NCBI GenBank assembly: GCA_000729835.1 | Contig: JFHB01000203.1 | Coordinates: 1-54,532 of the forward strand | DNA from: Atkinsonella hypoxylon | Taxonomy: Eukaryota > Ascomycota > Sordariomycetes > Hypocreales > Clavicipitaceae | DNA: 54,532 nucleotides | Direction: 5' to 3' | Part shown: positions 24,246-36,053 of the stretch, piece by piece | How positions within the stretch are numbered: the stretch's first letter is position 1 | Layout of the letters: the number at the start of each line of letters is the position of its first letter | Program-made: the position numbers and the translations under genes | The notes under the pieces: generated by a model | Databases searched by the model: none | What the model was told of the DNA's origin: nothing | The model's input: the letters and a program-made list of their open reading frames with translations, nothing else

Positions 24246-24952
24246 GCTGCGATGACTTCCGACCGGGAGCATGCAAGACGTCGGTGATTTTGATTGTTCG
24301 AGTTCTCAATTTGGCTTCTGTATAAAGAAATATCTCGAGCTGCGTGTAGAATGAAGGGATATCGTATCAAAAACAGGGTATGCAGGCCATGTTGTAGTTG
24401 GTCTTGAGTTCAACATGTTCGTTCCGCTCAAGTTTCTCTGAAAGACTAGTATTAAAATTGGCCGAAGTGAAGCGATATTATGTGGTAAATACAGACTGCG
24501 TTCGGTACATCGCTAGGCGTCCTTCCTGCCATGCTGAACCGCGCAACTATACGATGAACGTATTGGAAAGTGTGAAGATTAGCACCGCTGATATGAACAT
24601 TGATACCGCTCATTCGAGTGGCGACTCCACCTTTCGCCATGGTTCCATGAAGGTCTTGTTATGACACGCTACAGACATTCTGTAGGGATGCTGCCATGAC
24701 AGATGCACCAGAGAACAACATCACAGAGCCCATGCCAAACAGAAGGGCCATAAACATGGAGGCACATTATCTCTATCTTTCATAAGAAGCAAGCACCTGT
24801 CACAGAGCCCAACGTCAACAAACGACGCCGAGCGAACAGAGAGACAGGCAGCTAAAATGATGAGGACGCATAAGTTTTTCCCTACAAACAGAACCAAGCA
24901 AGCCCAAACCCAAACCCCCCCCCTAAAAAAAAAAAAGAAGTAAGAAACTCAA
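24246..24952. other. Convergent 3' intergenic region
   Basis: Between the stops of the aminotransferase and rlp24. A C-run followed by an A-run sits at 24915-24936. Nothing else is seen. Confidence 0.6.
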
Positions 24953-25555
24953 TCAATCCTGCGCCATTTCCATATCTCCATTCACACGGACCTTCAACCT
25001 CCTCTGCTCGCCCCCAAACACCCGACTCTTGCGCTTCGCAACCGGCGCATCCAGCCCCAGCTCCTGCTCTCCCTCCTCCTCCATCGCCACATGCCCATCC
25101 TGAGCAGCCTCTCTACGACGACGCAGCTCGCTCCCCCGCACACGCGGCAGCAAGTGCTCATTCTCAGCAACCAGCTTGCGCGCCAACGCAAGTTCCCTAG
25201 CCCTCTTGCCGACCATGCGCTTCTTGTAAAAAGCGCGCTCCCTACGGGCCCGGATCTCGCTCACGCGCGCCATGGCCTGGATCGTCTTCTCCATGAGGTC
25301 CCGGTTGTAGCGGACGGGCACGTTGCGACGGGCGCTGAAGAGCAGCGTGCTGTCGACGGTCATTTCCTTGCCGGCCTTGATGCGGGACGCCTTGGTCCAT
25401 TTCAGCTTGTTGGGGTTGCGACGGTGTTTGAAGTTCTTGTGGCATTTGCTTCGGCTTTAAACTGGCGTTAGGATCAGGAAGTCATGTGTGATGGGGAAGG
25501 GGGGGGGGGGGGGGATCCCGAACCAGAATCGAAAGGATCGTCCTGGACTCGTTAG

Positions 25556-25593
<38 letters not shown>

Positions 25594-25686
25594 TCGTGGG
25601 CAGCACGTACCGTCGTTGCGGTTGAATATGATGCCCTTGCTGGGGAAGGTCGGGCGACCGCAGAAATAGCACGGGTCGACTCTCAT
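24953..25686 (-). CDS. rlp24: Ribosome biogenesis protein Rlp24 (L24e-like pre-60S factor)
   Basis: A nucleolar placeholder for ribosomal protein eL24 on pre-60S particles; in yeast its C-terminus recruits the AAA-ATPase Drg1 for exchange. Proposed exons on the complement are 25611-25686, 25524-25542 and 24953-25454 (198 aa). The N-terminus carries the treble-clef zinc motif: CYFCGRPTFPSKG in exon 1, then CRSKCHKNFKHRRNP across the exon 2/3 junction. VDSTLLFSARRNVPVRYNRD and RRERAFYKKRM are characteristic of Rlp24 rather than eL24. Exon 2 is just 19 nt and uses a weak GTTCGG donor. Intron 1 (68 bp) carries a CA/GT dinucleotide run and intron 2 (69 bp) a long homopolymer. Confidence 0.93.
25500..25514. 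repeat. Poly-G run inside rlp24 intron 2
   Basis: A run of 15 Gs within a 69-bp intron. Length may vary between isolates or be misread in sequencing. Confidence 0.8.
25561..25587. repeat. (TG)n microsatellite inside rlp24 intron 1
   Basis: About 13 TG dinucleotides within a 68-bp intron, on the strand opposite the gene. Confidence 0.9.
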
Positions 25687-25743
25687 TGTGTGCGGTTAGG
25701 CGTCTATCTTCATGGAGACTTGGCGGTCGACAGAAGCGAAGGG

Positions 25744-25776
<33 letters not shown>

Positions 25777-26937
25777 GGGCTTAGGTTGGGTCCGTGTGGC
25801 GGCGGACCGATGCACGGAATGGTGGTTATGCTGGGCTGTGGCTGTGCACGGTGCATGTACTTTGATTGGTCGAGGCATTACAGAACTGGACATGGCCAGC
25901 GTCGAATGTAAGTGCTAAGTGCCTTGACAGCCATGGGACACGCAGCGAACTAAGGAAAACCGAATGAGCAAATGTACATTAGGAACGCCAGAGGTAGTCA
26001 ATAGTGTAATTTCTCTTTCCACTTTCCTCACACAAGCATGCAAGTGAACAGCACCAACCCACGCTGCACGCCCCAATCGTCAGCCACTCACACCCCTGAC
26101 GAGGAGCGCATTTCGCAGACGTTTATTCGAGCTATAATATTTCTACTCTACCAAGCTACCTCATTTCCCTCTCTTTTACTGTCTCCCACCAGGACAGCCG
26201 AGGCAAGCCTATTCGCGTCTTTTGCCAATGCCCCGTCGCAAAGTCAGTACAAGAGTCTGACGGCAGATAGTGGTCTGAAAGTGGTGGTCTTGATCGTAAG
26301 CGCCTGTGTGGAATAGGAGCATGGCTTGCATATAAATGGTTAGCCGGGATCGGGAGCCCACAGATAGATTGGACATTATGCTGAAACGCACACTTCTTGA
26401 CGTTGTAATGCAGTCTCGATTGTGTTAGTACGTGGAAACTACCTAGCCACCTCGCCAGCTGAATTACATAGGTATGTAGTAGGACCCCCCTACCCCCTCT
26501 CCCCTTCATGATACCAACGAACCATTTCAGTGTCGCCTGCTTCACAAATAACTCTGTTGCGATGCAACACGGGTTAGCCAACTACCTGCGTGACATTCGA
26601 CTTTGTCATCTTGCGAATTCCCAACATACCCACGGACAATCCACCTCCCTGAATGATAGAATAGCCATCCAAATCCTTGATGATGCCCTCCGATATGTCG
26701 TGCAGTATCCTGCGTAGCGTATGTTCACCAAACATATTAGCCCCCTTCCAAAACGAAGTCTCTTTCCGATGTCTCTACGAAAAATGACACATCAACCAGC
26801 AAGTTATACGCCATGTGCGAGCCCCTCCGTTTCCATTCGCGTGATATCCACTGGCCAAGCCCATCTCTATTCCATAAAATGAAAAAAAAAAAAAAAAAAT
26901 CACTTCTGTCCAATCCATTTCCACCTTATCCCTTCGG
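25687..26937. other. Intergenic, 1.25 kb, no gene seen
   Basis: The rlp24 promoter side has a poly-A run of about 30 bases (25744-25773). A second A-run lies at 26881-26899 near the 3' end of the coiled-coil gene. No coding signal found. Confidence 0.6.
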
Positions 26938-29167
26938 TTACTGCATGCAGTACACATCCGCCAAGGCTACCGAGTGCGCTGAGATATTACTCCCCGTGTC
27001 ATTTCGGCACGTAATGACGGGGGTGGTCACCAGCGCGACGCGCCAGTGCTTAGCTTGTAGCTCAGAGGGGTCCAGCGCCGGCCAGATGGGCAGCATGCTC
27101 TGCGAGGAGAACCGCGTGCCTACCTCCGGGAAGCGGAAGTCAAATGTCAACCTGCTGGTGAGGATCTTGGAAGATAGCTCCCATGCGTGGTCGGCGACTT
27201 GCTCGAGGTCGCGGTGTGCATCTGCTGGGTTGTGAAGACGGTTGAGGAGGGGCTGAAGCATAGATAGCAATGACGACGTGATTTCGCTGATCTTGGCAGC
27301 GTGGAATTGCGGAGGCTCGGATTTGACAACTATGTTGACGAGGTGGGCTTGTCTGTCGAGAAGGGGCTGTCGATGAGCGGATGGGTGACCTTGTGTCTTT
27401 TCTAGGTCGCGCTCGAGCTCGATGAGCGAGAGGGAGACCTGGTGGTTGGAGGAGTTGGTCCAGGCGCCAGGAACCCAGACTCTGTTCACGATAAAGTCAA
27501 TTATAACGCGAGTGACGAGGCAGCACTTGGGATTGTCTTCACGCAGGTGTAGGTTGAGATATGAGGTCGCTTCGCGGGCGGATAGAGGGTGATAGGTAGC
27601 GAGGAGGACGGGCCATAGGCGTGTAGCCGAGATCTTCATCGCCATGGCGGGATCAGGAATGTTGGCGTGTTGCTCCACGAAGGCGCGGATGAGGGAGTAG
27701 AATTCCATTATGCACTCATTCCACGCAGCGACGGAGCGGTCAGTCATATGGATGAGCGGGCTGGAGAAGGCGGGACGATGGGGAACGAGCGAGTTAGCAC
27801 TGTTGTTGGCATGTCCAGAGGGCGTGCTGGCGTACTCGGAGCCGCTTCCATCGTGGAACCGTCCGTGGCGATGCCGATTCGCGGACGTGGGTGTCTGAGG
27901 AGCCATGTACTTTGAGAAACTGTTTCCAGATGGATGAAATTCGTTAGCGGAAGGGCGATATCGAGAGGAGTGGCACGTCGATTTACGATAAGCGCTGGTT
28001 GCACGGCCAAAGGTTGAGCTAGAGGATGTGTGGAAGGGATTTTGGCCCAATGTCATGCGAGATTGCGATGAGGAGTATCGGCGATCTTGAGAGAATGTAG
28101 ATGGCGGACGGGGGGGCCCAGCTTGGAGGGGACCGAACTTCGGCGGTGCTACTGTCGAAGGCTGATTAAAGGGTTGAAACACGCTTGACGGGCGAGGAGG
28201 AGGAGCCATGTTGCTAAGCAGGCGCGAGGCATCGGCGCCCTCATCCTCAGCGTCATGATATCGCGTGGTCATGGCCTTCATAGACATGATGGTCTGGTGC
28301 GCCATTTCATTGTCCTGCACGGAGTCGGCAAGCGTTTCGATGGCGCGAGCCACAGACTGTGGATCAGAATGCTTCATAACCCATAAGGACCGACGATTAT
28401 TGACCTGTTCCTCCAGATGGCGGATACTATCTTCAAGTCCCTTTTTGGCTGTTTGTTAGTATCACCAGTTCTAGAGGCAGACCGCCCGAGACGTACGTAC
28501 CTTGATGATCTCATCCCTTGGATCAGTATCGCTACCCTCGCTCCTCCCTTCTGCTTTTTGTTTGAAAGCCTTGACATGTTCCGACAACTCATGCAATTCA
28601 CTCATAACATTCTTCACATTTTCTTCCGCCTGTTCGCGCTTGGTTTTCTCGGCCTCCACTTCGCCGTGGAGGTCGCGAATCTTCTGCGCTTGGTCCTCAA
28701 TTGTAGCCTTTGTCAAGCTTGCTTCCAGTCCCATGCGTGCAATTGCCTTATCTGTGTCTTCTTGGTCAAGAGTCAAGTTCATCAAGGCATCTACAAGCTG
28801 GCTTGTCTCCTGGCTGATAACTTGACCAACCTCTTGAAGCTGACCCGCAATCTCGCTTGATTCGTTGGCTGAGACGCCTGGCATGCGGCGGAGTGACTGT
28901 TGAATTTTGACGAGAATCTCTTGAGTCAGTCGGGACTTGTCAAATGCTGGCTGTTCACCGTTTGTTAGAACAGTAAGTTCATTTTTCATTCAAACGAAAA
29001 TGCAGACAGCTTACATGGTTGTGTGACAGCTGACGAATCCGCTCGGAACGAGCCATCCCTGATAGCGGCGTTGAGAAGTCAACAGACAGCATGGCGTTGG
29101 CCCCAGAAATTGTTTCTTGTTGAGGCTCGGTGAATGATGTATCAGAGGTTTTCACTGAGCCGGTCAT
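26938..29167 (-). CDS. Large coiled-coil protein of unknown function
   Basis: I do not recognise this family beyond having the feel of a conserved fungal hypothetical. Proposed exons on the complement are 29015-29167, 28501-28950 and 26938-28440 (701 aa). Residues about 52-230 form a long charged coiled coil (repeats such as EVEAEKTKREQAEENVKNVM). A Ser/Pro-rich disordered stretch with PPPRPSS and QAGPPRPPS-type prolines follows at about 285-410. The C-terminal 280 residues look globular and mostly helical, ending in HWRVALVTTPVITC and DTGSNISAHSVALADV, which look conserved. The exon 2/3 junction is ambiguous: an alternative in-frame choice adds four residues (VPKK). The start at 29167 is the first true ATG in frame. 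Confidence 0.7.
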
Positions 29168-30624
29168 GCTGCACGCTTGGGCATAGGAGGTCAGGGTATA
29201 CCGGAAGTCGCTATTCCTTGTCCCCTTCAAGTCAGATGGCAGGACAGAATGGCAGACTTATGCTTAGGACGCACCACCCTTTATCCTGAGCCAGGTCCGC
29301 GTCTGTTTGTATAAGCAGCTTAGTGTCAAACGACAAAGAGCGGCGGTTGATGCTCGCACGCAGCAAAGCTGCCCCCAATTTACAAGTGAATGCAAAGACC
29401 GTGAAGCCGTCGAAGGAGGCCTGAATGAATTCTCTCGAAAGAGAGGCTGTTCGAGAGCAGAGCACGTTGTTCTACTCCTATACGACTGGAATTTTAATCG
29501 TAAACCCCTTCAGTATTATCGCACAGTAGCGGCTGGTTTCGGAGAACATCACCAAGAGAAACGGTTGCCAGGGACACTATGCGTAAAGCAATGACGGAAG
29601 GTGGAAGAAAAATGAGGCCAAAAGGGAAAAAAAGAATCTCAAAATCCCGCAGTAGACAGAAGTAAAGCCAAGTAGTAGCAGGTACGCGAATAGTGGTCAC
29701 ACAACGACGAGGTTCCGAAAGAAAAGTGAGATGCAAGTGAGTTCAAGCGACCGAGTGCGACGCCTAGCCAACGTGAATCAGGCGCACGCCATCCGATGAA
29801 ATGAAGAGCCGTAAGCGCGGTCAGCGGTGCCCTCTTCACTAGCAGCTCACCTCAAGAACAAGTGATTCATTCACGGCGAACTAGTCAAAGACCCAGTCGC
29901 CACGAGGACCTACCTCCAACCACCCTTCATTCAAGCCACATGTGCAAACAAAAATTGCAGCACCAGCAAGAGCCAGCAGCACCAAGCGTCTCATATATGA
30001 TGATTGGAACCGGACGACACCCAGCCCGAGTGTTCTGCGGAACGCAGATGACTCGATAAAGAAGTTTATTTCACTGACAAGTTATGGAGGACCCGAGCTA
30101 CAACACCGAGACTGCCAAAAATAAAAACAAAAGAAGAAGAAGAAGAAAAGGGAGAAAAGGAAGAAAAGGACTCAAGGAAAATCATCAATCACCTCCAGTC
30201 CGCAATAGAACAATTGCATGCCAAAAACTTCATTTACAAAAAGATCATTATAAGTGTGAGTGGGGCCGAGCCGATAGCACCGCGAAGAGGTCGATCGCAG
30301 GGCTACGTGAGCGATAGGGCGACAAGATGCCAAAACAAAAGAACCTGTAAGATTATGGCTAGCTTAGTTTCTTCACCAAGGCTTAGATGTGGCGTGTTGT
30401 CGATATGCGTTGCCAACCGATTTCCAAAGGATATATGGACAAGCTCGTGACAATAGTGGACGGCTGGTTCGTCTGAACGGAAAGATGGCACAATGTGCAT
30501 GCTCTGCTTGGCGACAAATCTTAGTGATTTTGCTAATAAGACTATTACTCGGAAAATCCTATCACCAACCTGTCAAGTACCTATATTCTGAGCGAGGGCA
30601 AAGCGCCGGCCACTGTTAGCTTGT
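29168..30624. other. Intergenic, about 1.46 kb, no gene seen
   Basis: Promoter of the coiled-coil gene and 3' flank of the splicing-factor gene. A purine-only stretch of AAG/AGG repeats runs at about 30127-30172. No ORF with family motifs. Confidence 0.6.
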
Positions 30625-32537
30625 TTAGATGGCTCTGGTGCGAGAGAAGAGACTGCTATAGACAGCATCAACAACATGAGACGCGTTGATCATCCTGCCG
30701 CCAAAGTATCTTCCATTCAAGCCCTTGATGGCGTTTTCACCGCCTTGCACCTTGTCGAATTTGAGATAAACGTCACCCTTGGAGTTAGGATCAACGGCAA
30801 TGTGGACGACATGTCCATACTGCTTCTCGGCCTCGGCTCGGATATCCTCTTCGAGTTCCTTAACCCAGTCTTCGCCTTCCTCTCTGCATGAAGTGGTTAG
30901 TCAATATCTTCAAGGCGGCCGGGAACGCGCCGAGACTTACTCTTCGGGATCAAACATATTTTTAAGCACCACGCAGCGACTTGCCGGATTGATATTTACG
31001 GGAAGCGGCTTGACTTCAGTCTTGGGCTTCATAATGGCTTGGTCTTCTCTTCCATTAGGCAGTTCATCGGTCCTGGCAAGTTTTCTCATCAATGCATCGC
31101 GACTGTAGTTATTGAAGTTTACTCCTGCGACATCAGTGTCGTCGAGGGCGCTTGCGCCGCCTGCTTTGTCGCTGTCTCGTCCTCCAGCTCTGTCGAATGT
31201 GGAAGCCTGCGAGCCGCGACCGCCAGCTCCCGAGAAGGAGGAGCCCTGGAAATTGTTCTGTCCTGAAAACCTGTGCATCAAGTTGGCTGTGCTCTCAGGG
31301 GTAAACTTATCGTTACCGAGACCGACTCGGATAGGTCGGCCTGCGAGGTCAAAGCCGTTCATCTTCTCCAATGCTTCGCGAGCCTGGCCGGCATCACGGA
31401 ATCTGATCATAGTTAGTCTTTGAGTAGCCCGGGAGGGAGAGCACATGATACAACGAGGATGACTTACTGAACAAATCCATACCCACGGCTGCGGCCATTA
31501 TCGTCCTTCTGTAACTGTACATACTCAAGCTCACCGAACGGCTCGAATACGGCTTGGAGATCTTGTTCCGTGACGTTGAAATGTATGTTGCCAACGTAAA
31601 GGCGGTGGAATGGGATAGAATTCGGGTGTCCACCCGTCGACTCGGTGTTGCGAGCTTGTCGGTTCTTCTCAGCTTCTGTGAGCTTCACAATGATAGGAAT
31701 ACCTGCCAAGGGCTTTCCCGTAAGCTGTAGGGCCTTTTGAACAGTTTCTTCACTTTTGAATTCAACATAACCGACTCTGTTCAAGGGAAAAAAAAATTTA
31801 TTTGTCAGTAAAGATTCTTCAACCAAGTCCTGATTTTTTTTTTAGGGAAAAACTTACCCCTTGGATCGTCCACTGATGCGATCCTTGACAATCTGAGCCT
31901 CGTTAACAGGACCAGCATTCTCCTCAAAAAACTTCTTCAGCTTGTCACTTCGCAATCGTGCAGCAAGCTGTTGAACAAACACAGTCCGGCTGTCACGCTC
32001 GTCCTCGTTCAGCGGTGGGGAGCGAGATCGTCTACCAGGAGATCGGTCCCTAGCACGACCACTTTCTCTACGATCTGAGCGCTCTCGACGGTCCCTATGG
32101 TCTCGGTCATCTCTGGGGTGATAGCGCCTTCGAGGAGATCGAGAGCGCGAGCGGGATCGTCCCCCGCTTCGTCGTCCTCGGTAATAATCGCCGTCCCTAT
32201 GTCGGCGTGAGTTGTAGCGATCTCTATCTCGACTTTCGCTGCGGCGTCTGCTACGGTGACTTCCAGTGTCACTGCGAGGGGTAGTCTCGCCAGGAGCGCC
32301 CTTACGGTGTCTTGGAGAGGTCAAATCTCGACGATCCCGCCGCCGTCTATCATAGTCTGTATCTCTGTCGCGGTCGCGGCCGTCATCGCCATCTCTAGAA
32401 CCCTCTCGATCGGAACCATTGCGGTCACGACCATTGCGGTCATTCTTAGAAAAGTTGTCGTTTTGAGGACCTCCATTTCTATATGCTGAATTTTGGGCAG
32501 TAGCCTCGAGGAGAGCCTCTACATCCAGTCCCGACAT
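30625..32537 (-). CDS. RS-domain splicing factor of the RBM39/CAPER/Rsd1 family
   Basis: Proposed exons on the complement are 31858-32537, 31468-31776, 30941-31402 and 30625-30883 (569 aa). Architecture is that of RBM39 and fission-yeast Rsd1, nuclear factors linked to U2 snRNP recruitment. An N-terminal Arg/Ser/Asp-rich domain (about 30-175) is followed by RRM1 (TVFVQQLAARLRSDKLKKFF ... VGYVEF), RRM2 (LYVGNIHFNV ... SRGYGFVQF) and a C-terminal UHM-type RRM whose RNP1-like segment is degenerate (GDVYLKF) and which ends with NGRYFGGRMINA, the GRxF-type motif of U2AF-homology domains. Introns are 57-81 bp. The first lies at a similar place in RRM1 to the second in RRM2. Confidence 0.92.
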
Positions 32538-33278
32538 GGTGACCTACTGACTAGAGGTTGCAGGCCGGCTCGGCGATAGTGGGCGCCAACTGTGTTGCTT
32601 CCAAGAAAAGTGGTTAGGAATGTGTGCTCTGCAGATTCGGGATGCGGATGGAGTTTCAGTACCCTGCAATCGCTCTGTGTCTCCCTGGTTGTTCACGATG
32701 TCTCGCTATGGAAACGTAAACCAAACCTTCGGACGGCGGTGTGGAGGTGTTCCAAGGTCAAGAAAGGTCTTGAGTGTCACGTGATTCACTTGGATGCAAC
32801 ATGTTTCGGCGGTGGCGGACCGTTCAAGTCATCAATCCCCAATTTAGTACACATACAACACAACATGTGCTGTACATTCATTAGACAAACGTATGCTACC
32901 GCCAACCCCAGAATGTACACCTGCGCGCACCGGATCTCTTCTACTAGGTAACGAAAACTTTATTAATGCGAATCGTATCTGTCCAATTATTCATTACTCC
33001 GAAAATTATGAGCGTCCCGCGTTCATCATGCGCACCTGTCAACGGGTGGGTATTATCAAAGGGCTTATAAGGCGCCCGATAGCCTTATTAGCGAAATTAC
33101 ATAGTCGTTCAATGTTGTCTTCCATACCATTCGCCCCATAAGATAAACCGTCCCAACGCCGTACCATACAAGGCAAGAAGTGAAATGTATGTACAGCAGA
33201 GCATACAGCAAGACCTGAAGCGTCGAGTGGCGGAATGGTAAGCTCACCAGGACAATGCTCAATTTTGTTGTCGACTGT
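32538..33278. other. Intergenic, 741 bp, no gene seen
   Basis: Promoter of the RBM39-like gene plus the 3' flank of the fatty-acid hydroxylase gene. No repeats of note. Confidence 0.6.
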
Positions 33279-34480
33279 TTACTTAGTCTTAATGGGCGTC
33301 TGCAGCTCCGTACCGAAGATTTGATCCCAGAACTTGCTGGTGACGCCGAAGCCCAATTCGTAGTCAAGGAAGTGGTGAGCAAGATGGTACTTCTTCAGCT
33401 GCTTGTACCACAGAGGGAGGTTCTCGTGATGCAGGAAGTAGTGAGTCAAGTCGTAGCACACATAACCAGAGATGCCTCCACAGTATACAGCTGTGGCTGC
33501 ATGCCAGCTATAGTAGAAGAGAATGTGTGTCAACTTCCAGAATGGAGTGGCCAGAATAATAAAAAGCGTAGGAGGCATGACGAGCCGGTACTTGTCCATG
33601 GGAAGATAGTGATGAATACCATGAAGTAGGAAATGCAGGGTGATGAAGACCCGGTTGTCAGGGAGATAGCTGTCACGGCAAAATTAGCGAGCTATTGCAG
33701 AAGAATTATTTAATCAAGGCAGAGTACAAGGTCAACATACTCATCCAGATGAAAGAGAAATCGATGAAGGCAGTATTCCACAAAAGTCCAAAGGAATATG
33801 CCGAAGCCCCAGTATGCAGCAAGCACCAGTGGCTTCGAGACGCCCTGGCTGGCGAGATAAGTGCCGTAGGCAACGCAAGGCAACCACAGCAAAGGTACCA
33901 TCCACCATGGAGTCTTGGTGAGAGGCTCTAGCAAGTTGCCAAATAGCGGCGCAGAGGCACCACCTTTATAGTGACGTGGGCGATGGACTTGGTCCAAGTA
34001 AAACTTCTTGGAGAAGCCGCCGGTCCAAACTTGGGGTATCAAGGGCCGGCTGAGGTCTAAGAACTTGTGCTTCTTGAAATCCTGAATGAAATCGGTGTCT
34101 TTGCTAAGGTCCTCGGCGCACGACATGCCAGTTCGGGGATGAACATAAGGTTGATCGTCCAACTTGGACTCAGCAGCTCCATTGGCCAGGTTGGTACTGC
34201 CAACGGCAGTAGGCAACTTATTATTGGCGACAAACCCAACAAGTGAGTCATCAAGAACCTCGTAAGCAGCCTCAGAGTGAGAGTGCGACGTGGGATCTTT
34301 GAGAATTTCCTCGACATCTTTGCCAGCATACTCGATAATCAAGCTTCCACCACCGGGATGATCATCGACAAAATCGGTGACATCGTAGACTTTGCATCCG
34401 ACGGTGACGTAACACGACGAGGCCGAATTGTGCGTTTCGACTTCAGCACGCGAGAACGTTGGCAGTGTTCTTGCAGGCAT
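33279..34480 (-). CDS. scs7: Sphingolipid fatty-acid alpha-hydroxylase (Scs7/FA2H)
   Basis: Adds the 2-hydroxyl group to the very-long-chain fatty acid of ceramide in the ER. Exons on the complement are 33741-34480 and 33279-33669 (376 aa, close to yeast Scs7 at 384). An N-terminal cytochrome b5 domain carries the heme motif DDHPGG and a second histidine region (SHSHSEAAYE). It is followed by an integral membrane hydroxylase domain with at least four hydrophobic spans and the di-iron histidine boxes EYCLHRFLFH, HFLLHGIHHYLPMD, HYFLHH and YHLAHH. The 71-bp intron lies between the first and second histidine boxes. The start at 34480 is the first ATG. The frame is open upstream only via a TTG codon. 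Confidence 0.95.
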
Positions 34481-36053
34481 TTCGAAAGGATGCACCGCTT
34501 CGGTCGTTTGAGAGTTGACGGCGGGGAGTCGTTGGAGAATCGCGGTGGCGCGCAAATGCAAATGCAAATTCGGCGCAGTTGTCAGTAGAAAGCTTATAAG
34601 CCCAATAGGAGATTGATCGAAGGAGATAAGGAAGTTGCCAAGTAAGTGCTAAAGCACTGCAGATTCAAGACGGATAAATCATGAGAGTGCCGGGATAAGA
34701 AGGGATTGTGCCGTAGGGGTCGTAGGGGCGGATGGTGGATTTTTATTAATGACTAGAGCGTGATGGACCGGCGTCGCGGCCCCTAGCGGGACAAGGAGAA
34801 AAACCAATCTCGGGCCAGAGCGAAGAGCCAACAACCACACAGACCCGTAACACAACCTGGAAGGAGCGGATGCTGAGGGCCTAAAGTGGCGTTACTCTGG
34901 GTCGATGGCCGCCCCAATGGCCGCCGGAGGTCGTGGAATCATTTCCCACGGGCAAACGGGCCATCAGCTGTCAACCCCACTCTCGATATTGCTCATGCTC
35001 GTACGTTCTTAAGGGGCAAAAGGTTCTAGGTAAGTACCTAGGTACCTAGGCAGGTACCTACTATAGCGCGCCAACCAGGTATAGTGATCTGGTCAGTGTC
35101 ACCAGGAATAGGTTGGCGCGCGTAGGTACCTAATGCAGCATGTCGCGCCCAGCGTCCACGATATTGTTAATACCTCTTGCGGCTAGTTTCTTCCACAATG
35201 CTGTTAAATCATGTCATTTTGTTCACTTTGTCTTAGTAACAGGTTATGATTATTTAGTCATGCTTGTAGGCTGACAAGGTCACCGCAATTGTCCTGAATG
35301 ATTAAATTTCAATAAGAGTTTTAGCTTGCGTTCGATTTCACGAGCAAAAAAAAAAAAGGATACATACATCATCTGGGCATTCGACTGCTTTTTCCGACAT
35401 AGCCGTTCTTGTTCCATCTTGGTGTTGTTTACGGCCGCCTCTTGACAGTCCGGCACGGCGCGTACGCACATTAGCTAGGAAGTAGGGTCCTTTTCAGTGC
35501 CTTTGCATGAGGCGTGGACACGGCTTAGGGATCTATTCTGGACGTGCTGCCCTGGATACATGCCGGGTTTTGCAGCGTCTGGTCGACTCGGGGAATTGCT
35601 GGGAGATAACGCTACGCTTCAAGCGCATAATACACAACCATTCAATACTCGCCAAACTCGAGCTTAAATCCGAATCTGGCATTAGCACGCAAAGCTAGCT
35701 GCACAGCAGCAGCTTTCCGTGAGCGTCAGCTCTGGTGGCTCCCAAGTCGCTCTGTTCTTTGTCCCAACGCGGTGGCGACTTTTGGATGTGTCTGGTCTGT
35801 GTGCGGGGCTCGCAGCTGTCAACGTTCAGCATTCACGTTTCGCATATCGACATTGCCCCCAGCTGCTCCTTCCCAACTGCAACAAGCCAAGAGTTCCCAG
35901 CCCACTAACTTCATGCCGTCGCATATGCGAATTTCTTGATAGGCCATCGTAAAAAGTCTCGGAGTCGATATTTATTTATTCGAAATTTCCCACTACCCAA
36001 CTTAAGCTTTTTATTGTCTGAACCGTCGCTGACTGATTGCTACGCACTACGTC
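34481..36053. promoter_or_regulatory. Divergent promoter region of scs7 and het-c, 1.57 kb
   Basis: Separates the two start codons. At 35030-35060 there is a nested palindromic stretch built from TACCTAGGTA units, with another GTAGGTACCTA near 35122. A short A-run sits at 35347-35357. No gene found. Confidence 0.55.

Noticed and set aside
34481..34567. N-terminal extension of the fatty-acid hydroxylase
   Set aside because: The extended frame would start with TTG. The first ATG at 34480 gives the family's normal length and N-terminus.
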